From the NCBI RefSeq assembly GCF_001484765.1, contig NZ_KQ947377.1, forward strand, positions 62,001 to 126,000: a stretch of DNA of 64,000 nt, read 5' to 3'. Under the pieces are notes generated by a model. It did no database searches and was not told the origin of the DNA. It saw nothing but the letters and a program-made list of their open reading frames with translations. Position numbers and translations under genes: made by a program. This DNA comes from Entomohabitans teleogrylli. Lineage in GTDB: Bacteria; Pseudomonadota; Gammaproteobacteria; Enterobacterales; Enterobacteriaceae. Numbering within the stretch: position 1 is the stretch's first letter; the number at the start of each line of letters is the position of its first letter. This document shows, in pieces, positions 41,402-49,779 of this stretch.

Positions 41402-42199
41402 TCAGGACATGATCAGACCGCCATCAACGTTAATCGTCTGCCCGGTAATATAGCGGGCGTCATCAGAAGCGAGGAACGCCACCAGCCCGGCCACATCCTC
41501 CGGTTGCCCGGCGCGTTTGAGCGGAATACCTTCCACCCATTCGGCCATCAGTTCGCCTTTAGCGTAACGTTTCTTATCGCTACTGAGGATCTCACCCCAC
41601 ACCCGGTCGTTATAGTCCCACATCTCACTTTCGATAATCCCGGGGCAGAAGGCATTCACCGTGATATTCCACGGCGCCAGTTCGTGCGCCAGGCTCTGGG
41701 TGATACCAATGACGCCCATCTTGCTGGCGGCGTAGTGTGGCGTGTAAATAAAGCCCTGGCGCCCCTGGCCGGAGGAGGTATTGATCAAACAGCCGCCATT
41801 TTGTTTGACCATATATTTCGCTGCCTCGCGACAGCACAGCCAGACCCCGGTGGTATTCACCGCCAGCACTTTTTCAAAATCGCTCTTCGGCATATGGTCA
41901 AAGTAATCAATGGTGATTACCCCGGCATTCTGAATCGACACGTCGATATGCCCGAAGCGCGCCGCGGCCTGCTGGTACAATCCCTGCACCTGCGCTTCAT
42001 CGGTCACATCCACCTGGAGCGCGAGGATCTCCACCCCATAGCGATTCTGTAAGTCCTTCGCCGTCGTAAATACCCGATCGGCATTGGAGACCATCACCAG
42101 ACTGGCGCCATCGCGGGCAAAACGCTCAGCAATACCCGCGCCGATGCCGCGGCAGGCTCCGGTAATGACAACCGTTTTTCCTTTAAAATCTCGCTGCAT
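41402..42199 (-). CDS. Short-chain dehydrogenase/reductase, polyol type (SDR 1)
   Basis: A 265-residue classical SDR. The NAD(P) motif is TGACRGIGAGIA near residue 14, NAGV follows the fourth strand, and the active site shows Ser in INTSSGQGRQG and YAASK. The family includes sorbitol, galactitol and butanediol dehydrogenases, and the substrate cannot be assigned. A conserved insert (ESEMWDYNDRVWGEIL, after PG) is typical of the sorbitol/galactitol-type branch. It is the last gene of the nine-gene operon, 57 bases after the kinase, followed by the operon terminator. Likely role: oxidise an imported polyol, or interconvert a ketose and polyol. Confidence 0.82.
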   Translation of the reverse strand: MQRDFKGKTVVITGACRGIGAGIAERFARDGASLVMVSNADRVFTTAKDLQNRYGVEILALQVDVTDEAQVQGLYQQAAARFGHIDVSIQNAGVITIDYFDHMPKSDFEKVLAVNTTGVWLCCREAAKYMVKQNGGCLINTSSGQGRQGFIYTPHYAASKMGVIGITQSLAHELAPWNITVNAFCPGIIESEMWDYNDRVWGEILSSDKKRYAKGELMAEWVEGIPLKRAGQPEDVAGLVAFLASDDARYITGQTINVDGGLIMS

Positions 42200-42256
42200 T
42201 TGTCTTCTCCTTACAGTGCCGGAGGCTGCTCCGGCAGGAACATAAATACGTTATAT

Positions 42257-43759
42257 TTAGCGGCCCGACCACAGCGTACGCTGCACCGCATCGCGCCAGC
42301 CCTGCCAGTACGTCTGACAGCGCTGATGGCGCGCATCATCCGGTTGCCAGATATCGTGGGATGGCAGCAGGGAGGCCAGTTGGTCATCGCTAAGGCAGTT
42401 AAGGGCGCGGCGCGCTAGCAGCCCGGCGCCAAGGGCCGACAGCTCCGCGGTGGAGCTGCGCGCCACCGGACAGCCGAGCAGATCGGCCTGAAACTGCATC
42501 AGCCAGGCGTTGCGGGTTGGGCCGCCGTCCACCATCAGGGTTTCCAGATGGAAATCCGGGTGCTGCTTCATCGCCTCAATCACATCGGCAATCTGGTAGG
42601 CGATCGCCTCCAGTGCGGCGCGCACCAGATGCGCCTGTTCGCTGCCGCGGCTCAGGCCGCAGATCACCCCGCGGGCGTGGTCGTCCCACCACGGCGCGCC
42701 GGTGCCGGTCAGGGCGGGAACAAAATAGACGCCCTCTGTCGATTCGATGCTGGCCGGCAGTTCCTGCAGCAGAGTCGCCAGCGGACCTTCCGCCAGCCCC
42801 GACATACCGGTGGCGCGCAGCATCCACGCCACACCGTCGCCGGTATGCGGGATATTGCCCTCAAGACCGTAAACCGCCCGCTCGCCGTTGTGCCACGCCA
42901 CGGTAGTGGCCAGTTGGGTGATACGGGTATCCGGTACCGGCAGCGGCGCCATCACCGACGAACCGGTGCCATAAGTCGCTTTCACGCCACCCGGACGCCC
43001 CAGCCCATGGCCGTACAGCGCGGCGTGGGAATCCCCGACCATCGCCAGAATCGGGATCCCGTCGTCAATGCCTTCCACGCCGCAGGTATCGCCAAAGTGA
43101 CCGGATGAGGGACAAATCTCCGGCAGCGCGGCGCGCGGGATACCGAACAGCGCCAGCATCTGCGCATCCCAGTCCTGCTCGCGCAGGTTTAACAGCTGGG
43201 TGCGGGCGGCGTTGGACAGATCGCAGCGGAACTGTTTTCCGCCGCTCAGATGCCACAGAAGCCAGGCGTCGATAGTACCGAGGCAGATCTCCCCTTGACT
43301 GGCGCGCTGATGGCCGTCCAGGGTGTTATCGAGCAGCCAGCGCATTTTCGATCCGGAGAACAACGGTGCTACCGGTAGCCCGGTCACAGAACGAATCAAC
43401 GTCTCCTGACGGTCGCGACGCAGTTGATCGCAAAACGGCCCGGAGCGTGAACATTGCCAGGTCAGGGCCGGAGAAACCGGCAGGCCGGTCTCCCGCGACC
43501 AGCCGATGGCGGTTTCGCGCTGGTTGCTGATAGCCAGCGCCGCGACCCGCCCGGCGCCCACCCGGGCGATGACTTCACGAATCACCGCAAACGAACCGCT
43601 GAGCAGCGCCTCGCCGTCCTGTTCCACCCAGCCAGGCTGCGGCGTCGCCAGCCCCAGCGGACGGGAGGCCTTCGCCACCACCTCCCCCGCGGCATTGATA
43701 GCCACCGCTTTGACGTTACTGGTGCCCTCATCCAGGGCGATAATAATGTCCTTATCCAT
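42257..43759 (-). CDS. FGGY-family carbohydrate kinase, glycerol-kinase-like
   Basis: A 500-residue FGGY kinase. The N-terminal ATPase domain has LDEGTSNVKAVAIN, then QPGWVEQDGEAL and SNQRETAIGW...TWQCSRS, which resemble glycerol kinase more than xylulokinase. The catalytic Asp is in AMVGDSHAALYG, and YGTGSSVMAPL and ALTGTGAPWWDDHARGVICGLSRGS are in the C-terminal domain. Its start overlaps the permease stop by eight bases. No FGGY motif decides the substrate; a ketose or tri-/tetritol is possible. In this operon it probably phosphorylates the product of an SDR before transketolase. Confidence 0.85.
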   Translation of the reverse strand: MDKDIIIALDEGTSNVKAVAINAAGEVVAKASRPLGLATPQPGWVEQDGEALLSGSFAVIREVIARVGAGRVAALAISNQRETAIGWSRETGLPVSPALTWQCSRSGPFCDQLRRDRQETLIRSVTGLPVAPLFSGSKMRWLLDNTLDGHQRASQGEICLGTIDAWLLWHLSGGKQFRCDLSNAARTQLLNLREQDWDAQMLALFGIPRAALPEICPSSGHFGDTCGVEGIDDGIPILAMVGDSHAALYGHGLGRPGGVKATYGTGSSVMAPLPVPDTRITQLATTVAWHNGERAVYGLEGNIPHTGDGVAWMLRATGMSGLAEGPLATLLQELPASIESTEGVYFVPALTGTGAPWWDDHARGVICGLSRGSEQAHLVRAALEAIAYQIADVIEAMKQHPDFHLETLMVDGGPTRNAWLMQFQADLLGCPVARSSTAELSALGAGLLARRALNCLSDDQLASLLPSHDIWQPDDARHQRCQTYWQGWRDAVQRTLWSGR

Positions 43760-44819
43760 GGCTAACCTCCGTTGCCGACGCTACTGCCTGCTTTTTTTCA
43801 TGGCGGCGCATCAGAATGACCTTGTTCTGCAGCCGCTGCTGGAACTGGTCGATAACCACCGCGGTGACGATAACCAACCCCTTGATCACCATCTGCCAGA
43901 AGTCGCTCACTCCCATCATCACCATGCCGTCGGCGAGGAAAACAATCACGAATGCCCCGATGATCGAGCCGGACACCCGGCCACGGCCGCCAGCCAGCGC
44001 TGTACCGCCGAGCACCGTGGCGCCAATAGCGTCCATCTCAAACATGTTGCCGGTCATCGGGTGCGCCGTCTGCAGTTGCGAGGCGATCACCAGGCCAACC
44101 AGCGCGGCGCACAGCCCGGAAAAGGCATAGACAAAGATTTTCACATTGACGATCGGCACGCCCGCCAGCCGGGCTGCCGATTCATTGCCGCCGATGGCGT
44201 AGATATAGCGGCCAAGGGGAGTTTTCAGCGTCAGGTATAGCCCGAGCAGCAGAAAAGCCAGCATCAGCCAGATCGGAATGTAAATCCCCAGCAGAGTGCC
44301 GGAACCGAGGGCGGCAAACCCGGTGTTGCCCAGCGCGTCCATGCCGTTGAGGTTGGCGTAAGTACTGCCGTCATTGAATAACAGCGCCGCGCCTCTGGCG
44401 ACATACATCATGCCGAGGGTACAGATAAACGGCGCCACGCCGAGGCGGGTAATCACCGCGCCATTCACAAACCCGACGACGATGCCGAAAATGGCGACGC
44501 AGAGGATGACTTCCGGCACGTTGAGGAACAGAACACTGCCGCCCCACAGCGGAATACCGTTGGTGAGCAGCGCCCCGGCCACCATGCCGCAAATCCCGGC
44601 GACGGCCCCCACCGACAGATCGATGCCGCCGGTGAGGATCACCAGCGTCATGCCAATGGCCAGCAGACCGGTAATCGCCACATGCTGGGTCATGATCAGC
44701 AGATTAGACGGCGTTAAAAAGTTCGGCACCATCACGCTGAAAAAGCCGATCACGATCAGCAGGGCGATAAAGGTTCGGGCCTTCAGCAGGTACATATAGA
44801 GCATATATTTCTGGTTCAT
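43752..44819 (-). CDS. Sugar ABC transporter permease, RbsC-like
   Basis: A 355-residue permease of the BPD_transp_2/RbsC family with about ten hydrophobic segments and the signature GGIDLSVGAVAGICGMVAG and DAIGATVLGGTALAGGRGRVSGSIIG. I start it at the ATG at 44819 (MNQKYMLYMYL), preceded by GGAG at six bases and 16 bases after the ATPase stop. The ORF is open further to 44858 inside the ATPase gene. It forms the importer with the ATPase and binding protein. Confidence 0.88.
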   Translation of the reverse strand: MNQKYMLYMYLLKARTFIALLIVIGFFSVMVPNFLTPSNLLIMTQHVAITGLLAIGMTLVILTGGIDLSVGAVAGICGMVAGALLTNGIPLWGGSVLFLNVPEVILCVAIFGIVVGFVNGAVITRLGVAPFICTLGMMYVARGAALLFNDGSTYANLNGMDALGNTGFAALGSGTLLGIYIPIWLMLAFLLLGLYLTLKTPLGRYIYAIGGNESAARLAGVPIVNVKIFVYAFSGLCAALVGLVIASQLQTAHPMTGNMFEMDAIGATVLGGTALAGGRGRVSGSIIGAFVIVFLADGMVMMGVSDFWQMVIKGLVIVTAVVIDQFQQRLQNKVILMRRHEKKQAVASATEVSHG

Positions 44820-44835
44820 GGTGAGCTCCAGCCTG

Positions 44836-46371
44836 TTAATCTTGAGGGGTTGAGGCAATGATCAGTTTTTCCCGCGTCACCTCGCTGCGCGGCAGGTCGG
44901 CGGTGATCCGCCCGTCAGCCATCACCAGGATGCGATCGGCCAGCGCCATCACTTCATCCAGCTCGGACGAGGAAAACATTACCGCCAGCCCCTGATGCGC
45001 CATGCGGCCAATCAGGTGGTAGACATCGGTTTTCGCGCCGACATCGATACCGCGGGTCGGCTCATCAAGCAGCACGACCTCGGGCCGGGTCATCAGCGCT
45101 TTCCCGAGCACCACTTTTTGCTGATTCCCCCCGCTCAGGGAGGTCACCGGTAGCTCGGCGTCGCTGACTTTGATCGCCAGTTGCTGCACCATCTCGCCGA
45201 CGTTTTCGCGCTCTTTGCCGGGGTTCAGCCAACGCCAGGCGCGCCGGAAGCCGCGCAGGCTCAGATCCGACAGGGTCATATTGGATTTGATGGACATCAT
45301 CTGTACCACCCCCTCCCCCTGACGATCTTCCGGTACCAGGGCGATCCCTTTCTTCAGACGCTGCTGAAAGCGCAACCGGTCCAGGCACTCGCCGTTGAGA
45401 TGAATATTGCCCTGCTGACACGGCATCATGCCGATAAGCCCCTTAAACAGTTCGGTGCGCCCCGCCCCCAGCAGGCCATAAATGCCGATCACTTCGCCCT
45501 TGCGCAGGCGGAAACCAACATCATTGAGTTTGTGGCCGCCGCTCTGATGCAGCGCGGTCAGGCCTTTCACCTCCAGCACCGTTTCCCCCTGCGGAGCAGG
45601 CTGGTAGTCAAAATGCTTTTTCTTGTCGCCAACCATCTGCTCGATAATCCACGGGATGCTGGCATCGCGCACTTCACGTTCGCAGATAAAGCGACCGTCG
45701 CGGAAAATCGTGATGTGATCGCCTATCTCCATCAGCTCTTCCAGACGGTGGGAAATGTAGATAATGGTGACGCCGCGCCGCTTGAGCTGTTCAATAACTT
45801 TGAACAGCACTTTCACCTCGGACTGACTGAGGGCGGAGGTGGGTTCATCCATGATCAGCACCCGGGTGTCTTTCGACAACGCCCGGGCGATCTCCACCAG
45901 TTGCTGGTGGCCAATCCCCAGTTCCCCGAGCGGGGTGAGCGGATCCACATCCAGTTCCAGGCGCTCCAGCAACGACTTCGCCAGCGCATACTGATATTTC
46001 TCGTTGATACGCCCGCGCTGGAAAAATTCGTTGCCGATAAAGATGTTGTCCATCACATTCATATTCGGGAACAGGTTCAGTTCCTGAAAAATAATGCTGA
46101 TCCCATGTTTTTCCGCCTGATGGGTGGAATGCAGCGTCACCACCTGATCTTCCAGCAGGATTTGCCCGGACGACGGCGTCTCCACCCCCGCCAGCATTTT
46201 CATCATGGTGGACTTGCCGGCGCCGTTTTCACCGATCAGGACGTTAACCTTATTGCGATATACCCGATAGTTAACGCTATCGAGGGCCGTTACGCCGGGG
46301 TAAATCCGCGACAGATCGCGGGTTTCAATGATCACGTCCGACGCCGCGGTATCGGGGGCCAGTGGATTCAT
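44836..46371 (-). CDS. Sugar ABC transporter ATPase, RbsA-like, two ABC domains
   Basis: A 511-residue protein with two fused ATPase domains. Domain 1 has GENGAGKSTMMK and a divergent signature before LIMDEPTSAL; domain 2 has the degenerate P-loop GLLGAGRTELFKG, then LSGGNQQKVVLGKAL and VVLLDEPTRGIDVG. This is the RbsA/MglA layout. The ATG at 46371 shares one base with the preceding stop (TGATG), with GGAGGGGAG upstream, indicating coupling to the DUF2291 gene. The ORF is open further upstream to 46440, inside that gene. Confidence 0.9.
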   Translation of the reverse strand: MNPLAPDTAASDVIIETRDLSRIYPGVTALDSVNYRVYRNKVNVLIGENGAGKSTMMKMLAGVETPSSGQILLEDQVVTLHSTHQAEKHGISIIFQELNLFPNMNVMDNIFIGNEFFQRGRINEKYQYALAKSLLERLELDVDPLTPLGELGIGHQQLVEIARALSKDTRVLIMDEPTSALSQSEVKVLFKVIEQLKRRGVTIIYISHRLEELMEIGDHITIFRDGRFICEREVRDASIPWIIEQMVGDKKKHFDYQPAPQGETVLEVKGLTALHQSGGHKLNDVGFRLRKGEVIGIYGLLGAGRTELFKGLIGMMPCQQGNIHLNGECLDRLRFQQRLKKGIALVPEDRQGEGVVQMMSIKSNMTLSDLSLRGFRRAWRWLNPGKERENVGEMVQQLAIKVSDAELPVTSLSGGNQQKVVLGKALMTRPEVVLLDEPTRGIDVGAKTDVYHLIGRMAHQGLAVMFSSSELDEVMALADRILVMADGRITADLPRSEVTREKLIIASTPQD

Positions 46372-46994
46372 CACTCCCCTCCCTGCGCGCGCGATGCCCG
46401 GGACGGCGTGATATCCGGCAGATGCTGGGGAATATCCCAACTGCTGAACACCCCTTCTATCTCAACCTGCTCGCCGACCTTTGGCTGGAAAGCCTGCATC
46501 ATGGCCGACGCCTGGTCGTTAATCGAACGGCCAAAGTCACCGAACAGTACCTGATCGTTGAAATCCTGATAACTGGCGCCTTTATAACCGTCGCGCAGCG
46601 CGGTACCGCGGATCGTCGGCCCCAGTTGCACCACCACGGTCTCCCCGCTGGCGTCCCTGATGGTCATTTTGCCGCTGCGCGATTGAGTATCCACTTTTTC
46701 TACCTGGCCGCTGACCCGTACGGCAAAGACGCAGGGATTTTCAGCCTGTGAACGATAGCCCAACGCCTGGCAGGCGCTGTCGATATCCTGCTGGCCCTGC
46801 AGCGCTTTCAAAAGGTCGGCCACCGGCCGGGCTTGCGCAGTAACCTGCGGCACCAGCTTCTGCTGCCAGGTCTGTTCAATATTCGCCATTTTGGGATTCG
46901 GCGGATCGCGCAGATCCGCCAGTTCCTGCTGGGAGACGATACGACAGCCACCCAGCCCAAGAATGGCCAGCGCCAACCACACGTGTCTGGACAT
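46371..46994 (-). CDS. DUF2291 lipoprotein of sugar ABC operon
   Basis: A 207-residue protein with a lipoprotein signal: MSRHVWLALAILGLGGC, lipobox LGGC with C17. The C-terminal half carries the family pattern IRGTALRDGYKGASYQDFNDQVLFGDF. DUF2291 proteins are found in operons for RbsABC-like importers; the molecular role is not known. It lies between the binding protein and the ATPase, tightly coupled to the latter. Residue D/C pairs (C at about 75 and 89) could form a disulfide in the periplasm. Confidence 0.8.
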   Translation of the reverse strand: MSRHVWLALAILGLGGCRIVSQQELADLRDPPNPKMANIEQTWQQKLVPQVTAQARPVADLLKALQGQQDIDSACQALGYRSQAENPCVFAVRVSGQVEKVDTQSRSGKMTIRDASGETVVVQLGPTIRGTALRDGYKGASYQDFNDQVLFGDFGRSINDQASAMMQAFQPKVGEQVEIEGVFSSWDIPQHLPDITPSRASRAQGGE

Positions 46995-47007
46995 ACTTTT
47001 CTCCTCT

Positions 47008-47025
47008 GCGCCCCCGCAGGGGCGC
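47008..47025 (-). repeat. GC stem-loop between binding-protein gene and DUF2291 gene
   Basis: GCGCCCC (47008-47014) and GGGGCGC (47019-47025) form a 7-bp stem with a four-base loop, 12 bases past the binding-protein stop and without a T tract. Such a stem would protect the upstream message and lower downstream expression. Confidence 0.65.
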
Positions 47026-47037
47026 GACAGCTTATCC

Positions 47038-47967
47038 TCAGGATTTAATGTTGAAATCCAGTACCTTGTCTGCGTTTTCCGGTGTAATCAGAATGCCGCG
47101 GAACATGACGCGCTGTTTCGGCGGTTTTTCGCCTTTCTGGAGATAGTTGTCGAGGTCGGTCACCCCCTGGGCGGCGATAGCCTGGGCCTGTAGCATCACC
47201 GTCGCCTGCAGGGAACCGGATTTCACGGCGTCGCGCTCGTCGTTGCTGCCGTCAATGCCGACCACCACCACATCATTGCGGTTAGCGGCTTTCAGGGCGG
47301 CGATAGCGCCAAGCGCCACCGGACCGTTACCGCAGATCACCCCCTTCACATCAGGGTGCGCCTGCAGGATGCTGTCCATGATGCGCTTACCGTCGATCAG
47401 AGTGCCTTTGGCATCCTGCTTCGCCACGCTCACCATGTCCGGATATTGGTCGATGACCTGATGGAAGGATTTAGAGCGGGTAACACAGTTGTTATCCGCC
47501 AGGTTACAGGTCAGCTCGGCGTATTTACCTTTTTCAGCCATTTTTTCCACAAACACGTTGGCCACTTCGGAACCGGCCTGGAAGTTGTTGTGGGTGATCT
47601 GCACCAGCGCGACGTCATCCACCGGAATTTCGCGGTTGATCAGCACGACCGGAATCCCGGCGCTTTGCGCTTTTTTGATTGCCGCCACGCTGGCGGTGGA
47701 ATCGGCGTTATCCAGTACGATGCCCTGTACTTTCTGGCCAATCGCCGCATCAATCAGCTCATTTTGTTTCTTCACATCCTCACCGTGGGAAAGCACCGTG
47801 GTCTTATAACCCAGCTCCTGCGCTTTCTGGCTGGCGCCTTTGGCTTCGGAAGCGTAATACGGGTTATCCAGTGAATTCACCATGATCATGATGGTGCCTT
47901 TTTCAGCCGCATGGGCCGCCAGGGAAAAGACACAGGCTGTAGCAAGGGTTAACAGCTTAAATTTCAT
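47038..47967 (-). CDS. Periplasmic sugar-binding protein, RbsB-like
   Basis: A 309-residue exported protein with a signal peptide cleaved after SLAAHA (about residue 20). The type I periplasmic-binding fold is clear: MIMVNSLDNPYYASEAKGA, VQGIVLDNADS, PVVLINREIP, then GVICGNGPVALGAIAALKAANR and VVVGIDGSNDERDAV. This is the ribose/galactose/autoinducer-2 binding superfamily (Peripla_BP_4). The ligand cannot be read off. It lies 73 bases downstream of SDR 2 and starts the transporter part of the operon. Confidence 0.88.
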   Translation of the reverse strand: MKFKLLTLATACVFSLAAHAAEKGTIMIMVNSLDNPYYASEAKGASQKAQELGYKTTVLSHGEDVKKQNELIDAAIGQKVQGIVLDNADSTASVAAIKKAQSAGIPVVLINREIPVDDVALVQITHNNFQAGSEVANVFVEKMAEKGKYAELTCNLADNNCVTRSKSFHQVIDQYPDMVSVAKQDAKGTLIDGKRIMDSILQAHPDVKGVICGNGPVALGAIAALKAANRNDVVVVGIDGSNDERDAVKSGSLQATVMLQAQAIAAQGVTDLDNYLQKGEKPPKQRVMFRGILITPENADKVLDFNIKS

Positions 47968-48040
47968 AATGATGTTCTCTCTGTATAGTTATTGTCGGGG
48001 TACAGCGAAACAGCATAATTCTTTGTAATTTATGGTGTTA

Positions 48041-48838
48041 TTACCAGATGGTGAACCCACCGTCGATCATCAGGTCGGCGCCGGTAATCATGTCGCTACC
48101 GTTGCTGGCAAAAAACAGCACCGCGGCGGCAATTTCGTCGGTATAGGCAAAGCGGCCCATCGGGATCAGCTTCTTCATCGCTTCTCCTTTCTCACCGCGC
48201 CAGGCTTTTTCGCCCATCGGCGTCAGCACCACGGTCGGAGACAGGGTGTTGACGTTAATGTTGTACGGGGCGAACTCTTTGGCCATCACTTTGGTCATGC
48301 CCAGCAGACCGGCTTTAGCGGAGGTGTAAGCCACATGGTTATCAATGGCGATGGAGGCGGCCTGGGAGGCAATATTAATGATTTTGCCGCCGCGCCCGCC
48401 TTTCACCATCAGGCGCGCCGCCGCCTGGGAGCACAGGAACGGCCCGGTCAGGTTCACGGCAATCTGCTTCTGCCATTCGGCGAATTCGGTTTCCAGCACC
48501 GGCTGCAGCATCACATAACCCGCACAGTTGATCAGGATGTCGAGCTGCCCGTAGTGAGAGGCCACCGTGGCAAAAGCCTGCTCCACGGACTGCGGTTCTG
48601 CCACATCGCACTCAACAAACAGCACCCGGGCCGGATCGAATTGTTCCGCTACCGTAGCGGCCTTTTCACGCTCAAAGGAGGGATACAGCAGCGCCAGACG
48701 CGCGCCTTTTTCCAGCAGCATCTCATTACTGGCCATCGCGATACCGCCCAACCCGCCGGTGACGACCGCTACTTTGTCGCTCAGATCGAGGCTGATATCG
48801 ACGCCATAGCGTAAATTCACGTCATATTCATTACTCAT
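48041..48838 (-). CDS. Short-chain dehydrogenase/reductase (SDR 2), threitol/arabinitol-type
   Basis: A 265-residue SDR with a 15-residue N-terminal extension (MSNEYDVNLRYGVDI). Its cofactor motif is TGGLGGIAMA, in which the third conserved Gly (TGxxxGIG) is Ala. NCAG, Ser in NIASQAASIAI and YTSAK are intact. The C-terminus ends in the usual TGADLMIDGGFTIW. The extended N-terminus and these motifs suggest the GolD/D-threitol dehydrogenase group, but this is from memory and weak. It lies 15 bases after the transketolase C gene and is distinct from SDR 1. Confidence 0.8.
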   Translation of the reverse strand: MSNEYDVNLRYGVDISLDLSDKVAVVTGGLGGIAMASNEMLLEKGARLALLYPSFEREKAATVAEQFDPARVLFVECDVAEPQSVEQAFATVASHYGQLDILINCAGYVMLQPVLETEFAEWQKQIAVNLTGPFLCSQAAARLMVKGGRGGKIINIASQAASIAIDNHVAYTSAKAGLLGMTKVMAKEFAPYNINVNTLSPTVVLTPMGEKAWRGEKGEAMKKLIPMGRFAYTDEIAAAVLFFASNGSDMITGADLMIDGGFTIW

Positions 48839-48853
48839 TACACTCTTCTCCTG

Positions 48854-49777
48854 TTATGCAATGGTACGTAGCGCGAGTTGCTCAACGGTAAAACGTAACC
48901 CGGCCGCATCAATATTGAACTGGCGGCGCAGCGCGCTGCGGCTGCTACTGTGGGTAAATTCGTAGGGTGGAACGCCCAGCGCGGTGAACGTCTGGCGCAG
49001 GCGGTGCTGGTGCAACAATTCACCGATAATGCTGCCAAGGCCACCACTTAATACGTGTTCTTCCATGGTGATCACATGCTGGTGCGCACCGATAATCTTC
49101 AGCACCGCCTGTTCGTCCAGCGGCCACAGCGACGGCAGCGAAACAATGGTGATATCCGGCCTTTCCGCGGCCAGCGCCTCATGTGCCAGAGTGCCGAGAC
49201 AGAACACCACTGTGTCATGCCCCTTCTGCAACACCGCCGGTTTCCCCGGCACAAACGTCCAGTCGTTGTTGTGCAATACCGGCACTTTGTCGCTGTCCAT
49301 ACGGATATACACCGGGCCCTGGTGCTCAATGGCGTAGCGGGTTACCTCACGGGCCTGCACCGCATCCGCCGGGGCGAAAATCTGCAGGTTGCCCATGGTG
49401 CGGGCGATGGCGATATCGTTCATACAGTGGTGAGTCGCCCCCAGCGGACCGTAGGCGAACCCGGCATTGAGACCGAGCATCTTCACATTGGTGTCGGTGT
49501 AGCAAATATCGTTTTTGACCTGTTCGTTAGAGCGGGCGAGCAGGAACGGCGCCGCGTTAGCGGTAAACACCGTACGGCCGCTGAGGGCCAGACCAGCAGC
49601 GACGCCAACCATATTTTGTTCGGCGATGCCGACGTTGATCACCCGCTCCGGGAACGCCTTCTCAAACGGCGCGATTTTCGATGTGGAAGTGGAGTCCGCC
49701 ACCACCACGCTCAGGTCAGCTCCCGCCTGGCGGGCTTCCACCAGGGCGTTAATAACGGCGTCACGTAAATCTTGCAT
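48854..49777 (-). CDS. Transketolase, C-terminal subunit (split enzyme)
   Basis: A 307-residue protein covering the pyrimidine-binding and C-terminal domains of a two-polypeptide transketolase. FPERVINVGIAEQNMVGVAAGLA contains the catalytic Glu that activates the thiamine ring, TVFTANAAPFLLARSNEQ follows, and HVITMEEHVLSGGLGS lies in the C-terminal domain. It starts two bases after the N subunit stop. Split transketolases occur in several sugar-acid and apiose routes; here the ketose phosphate is unknown. Confidence 0.88.
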   Translation of the reverse strand: MQDLRDAVINALVEARQAGADLSVVVADSTSTSKIAPFEKAFPERVINVGIAEQNMVGVAAGLALSGRTVFTANAAPFLLARSNEQVKNDICYTDTNVKMLGLNAGFAYGPLGATHHCMNDIAIARTMGNLQIFAPADAVQAREVTRYAIEHQGPVYIRMDSDKVPVLHNNDWTFVPGKPAVLQKGHDTVVFCLGTLAHEALAAERPDITIVSLPSLWPLDEQAVLKIIGAHQHVITMEEHVLSGGLGSIIGELLHQHRLRQTFTALGVPPYEFTHSSSRSALRRQFNIDAAGLRFTVEQLALRTIA

Positions 49778-49779
49778 AA

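Noticed and set aside
41142-41402. 86-codon minus-strand frame between ugpB and SDR 1
   Set aside because: It covers the operon terminator and Pho box, with no Shine-Dalgarno or conserved motif.
45181-46554. 457-codon frame opposite the sugar ABC ATPase
   Set aside because: Mirror of the ATPase gene; Phe/His-rich, no motif.
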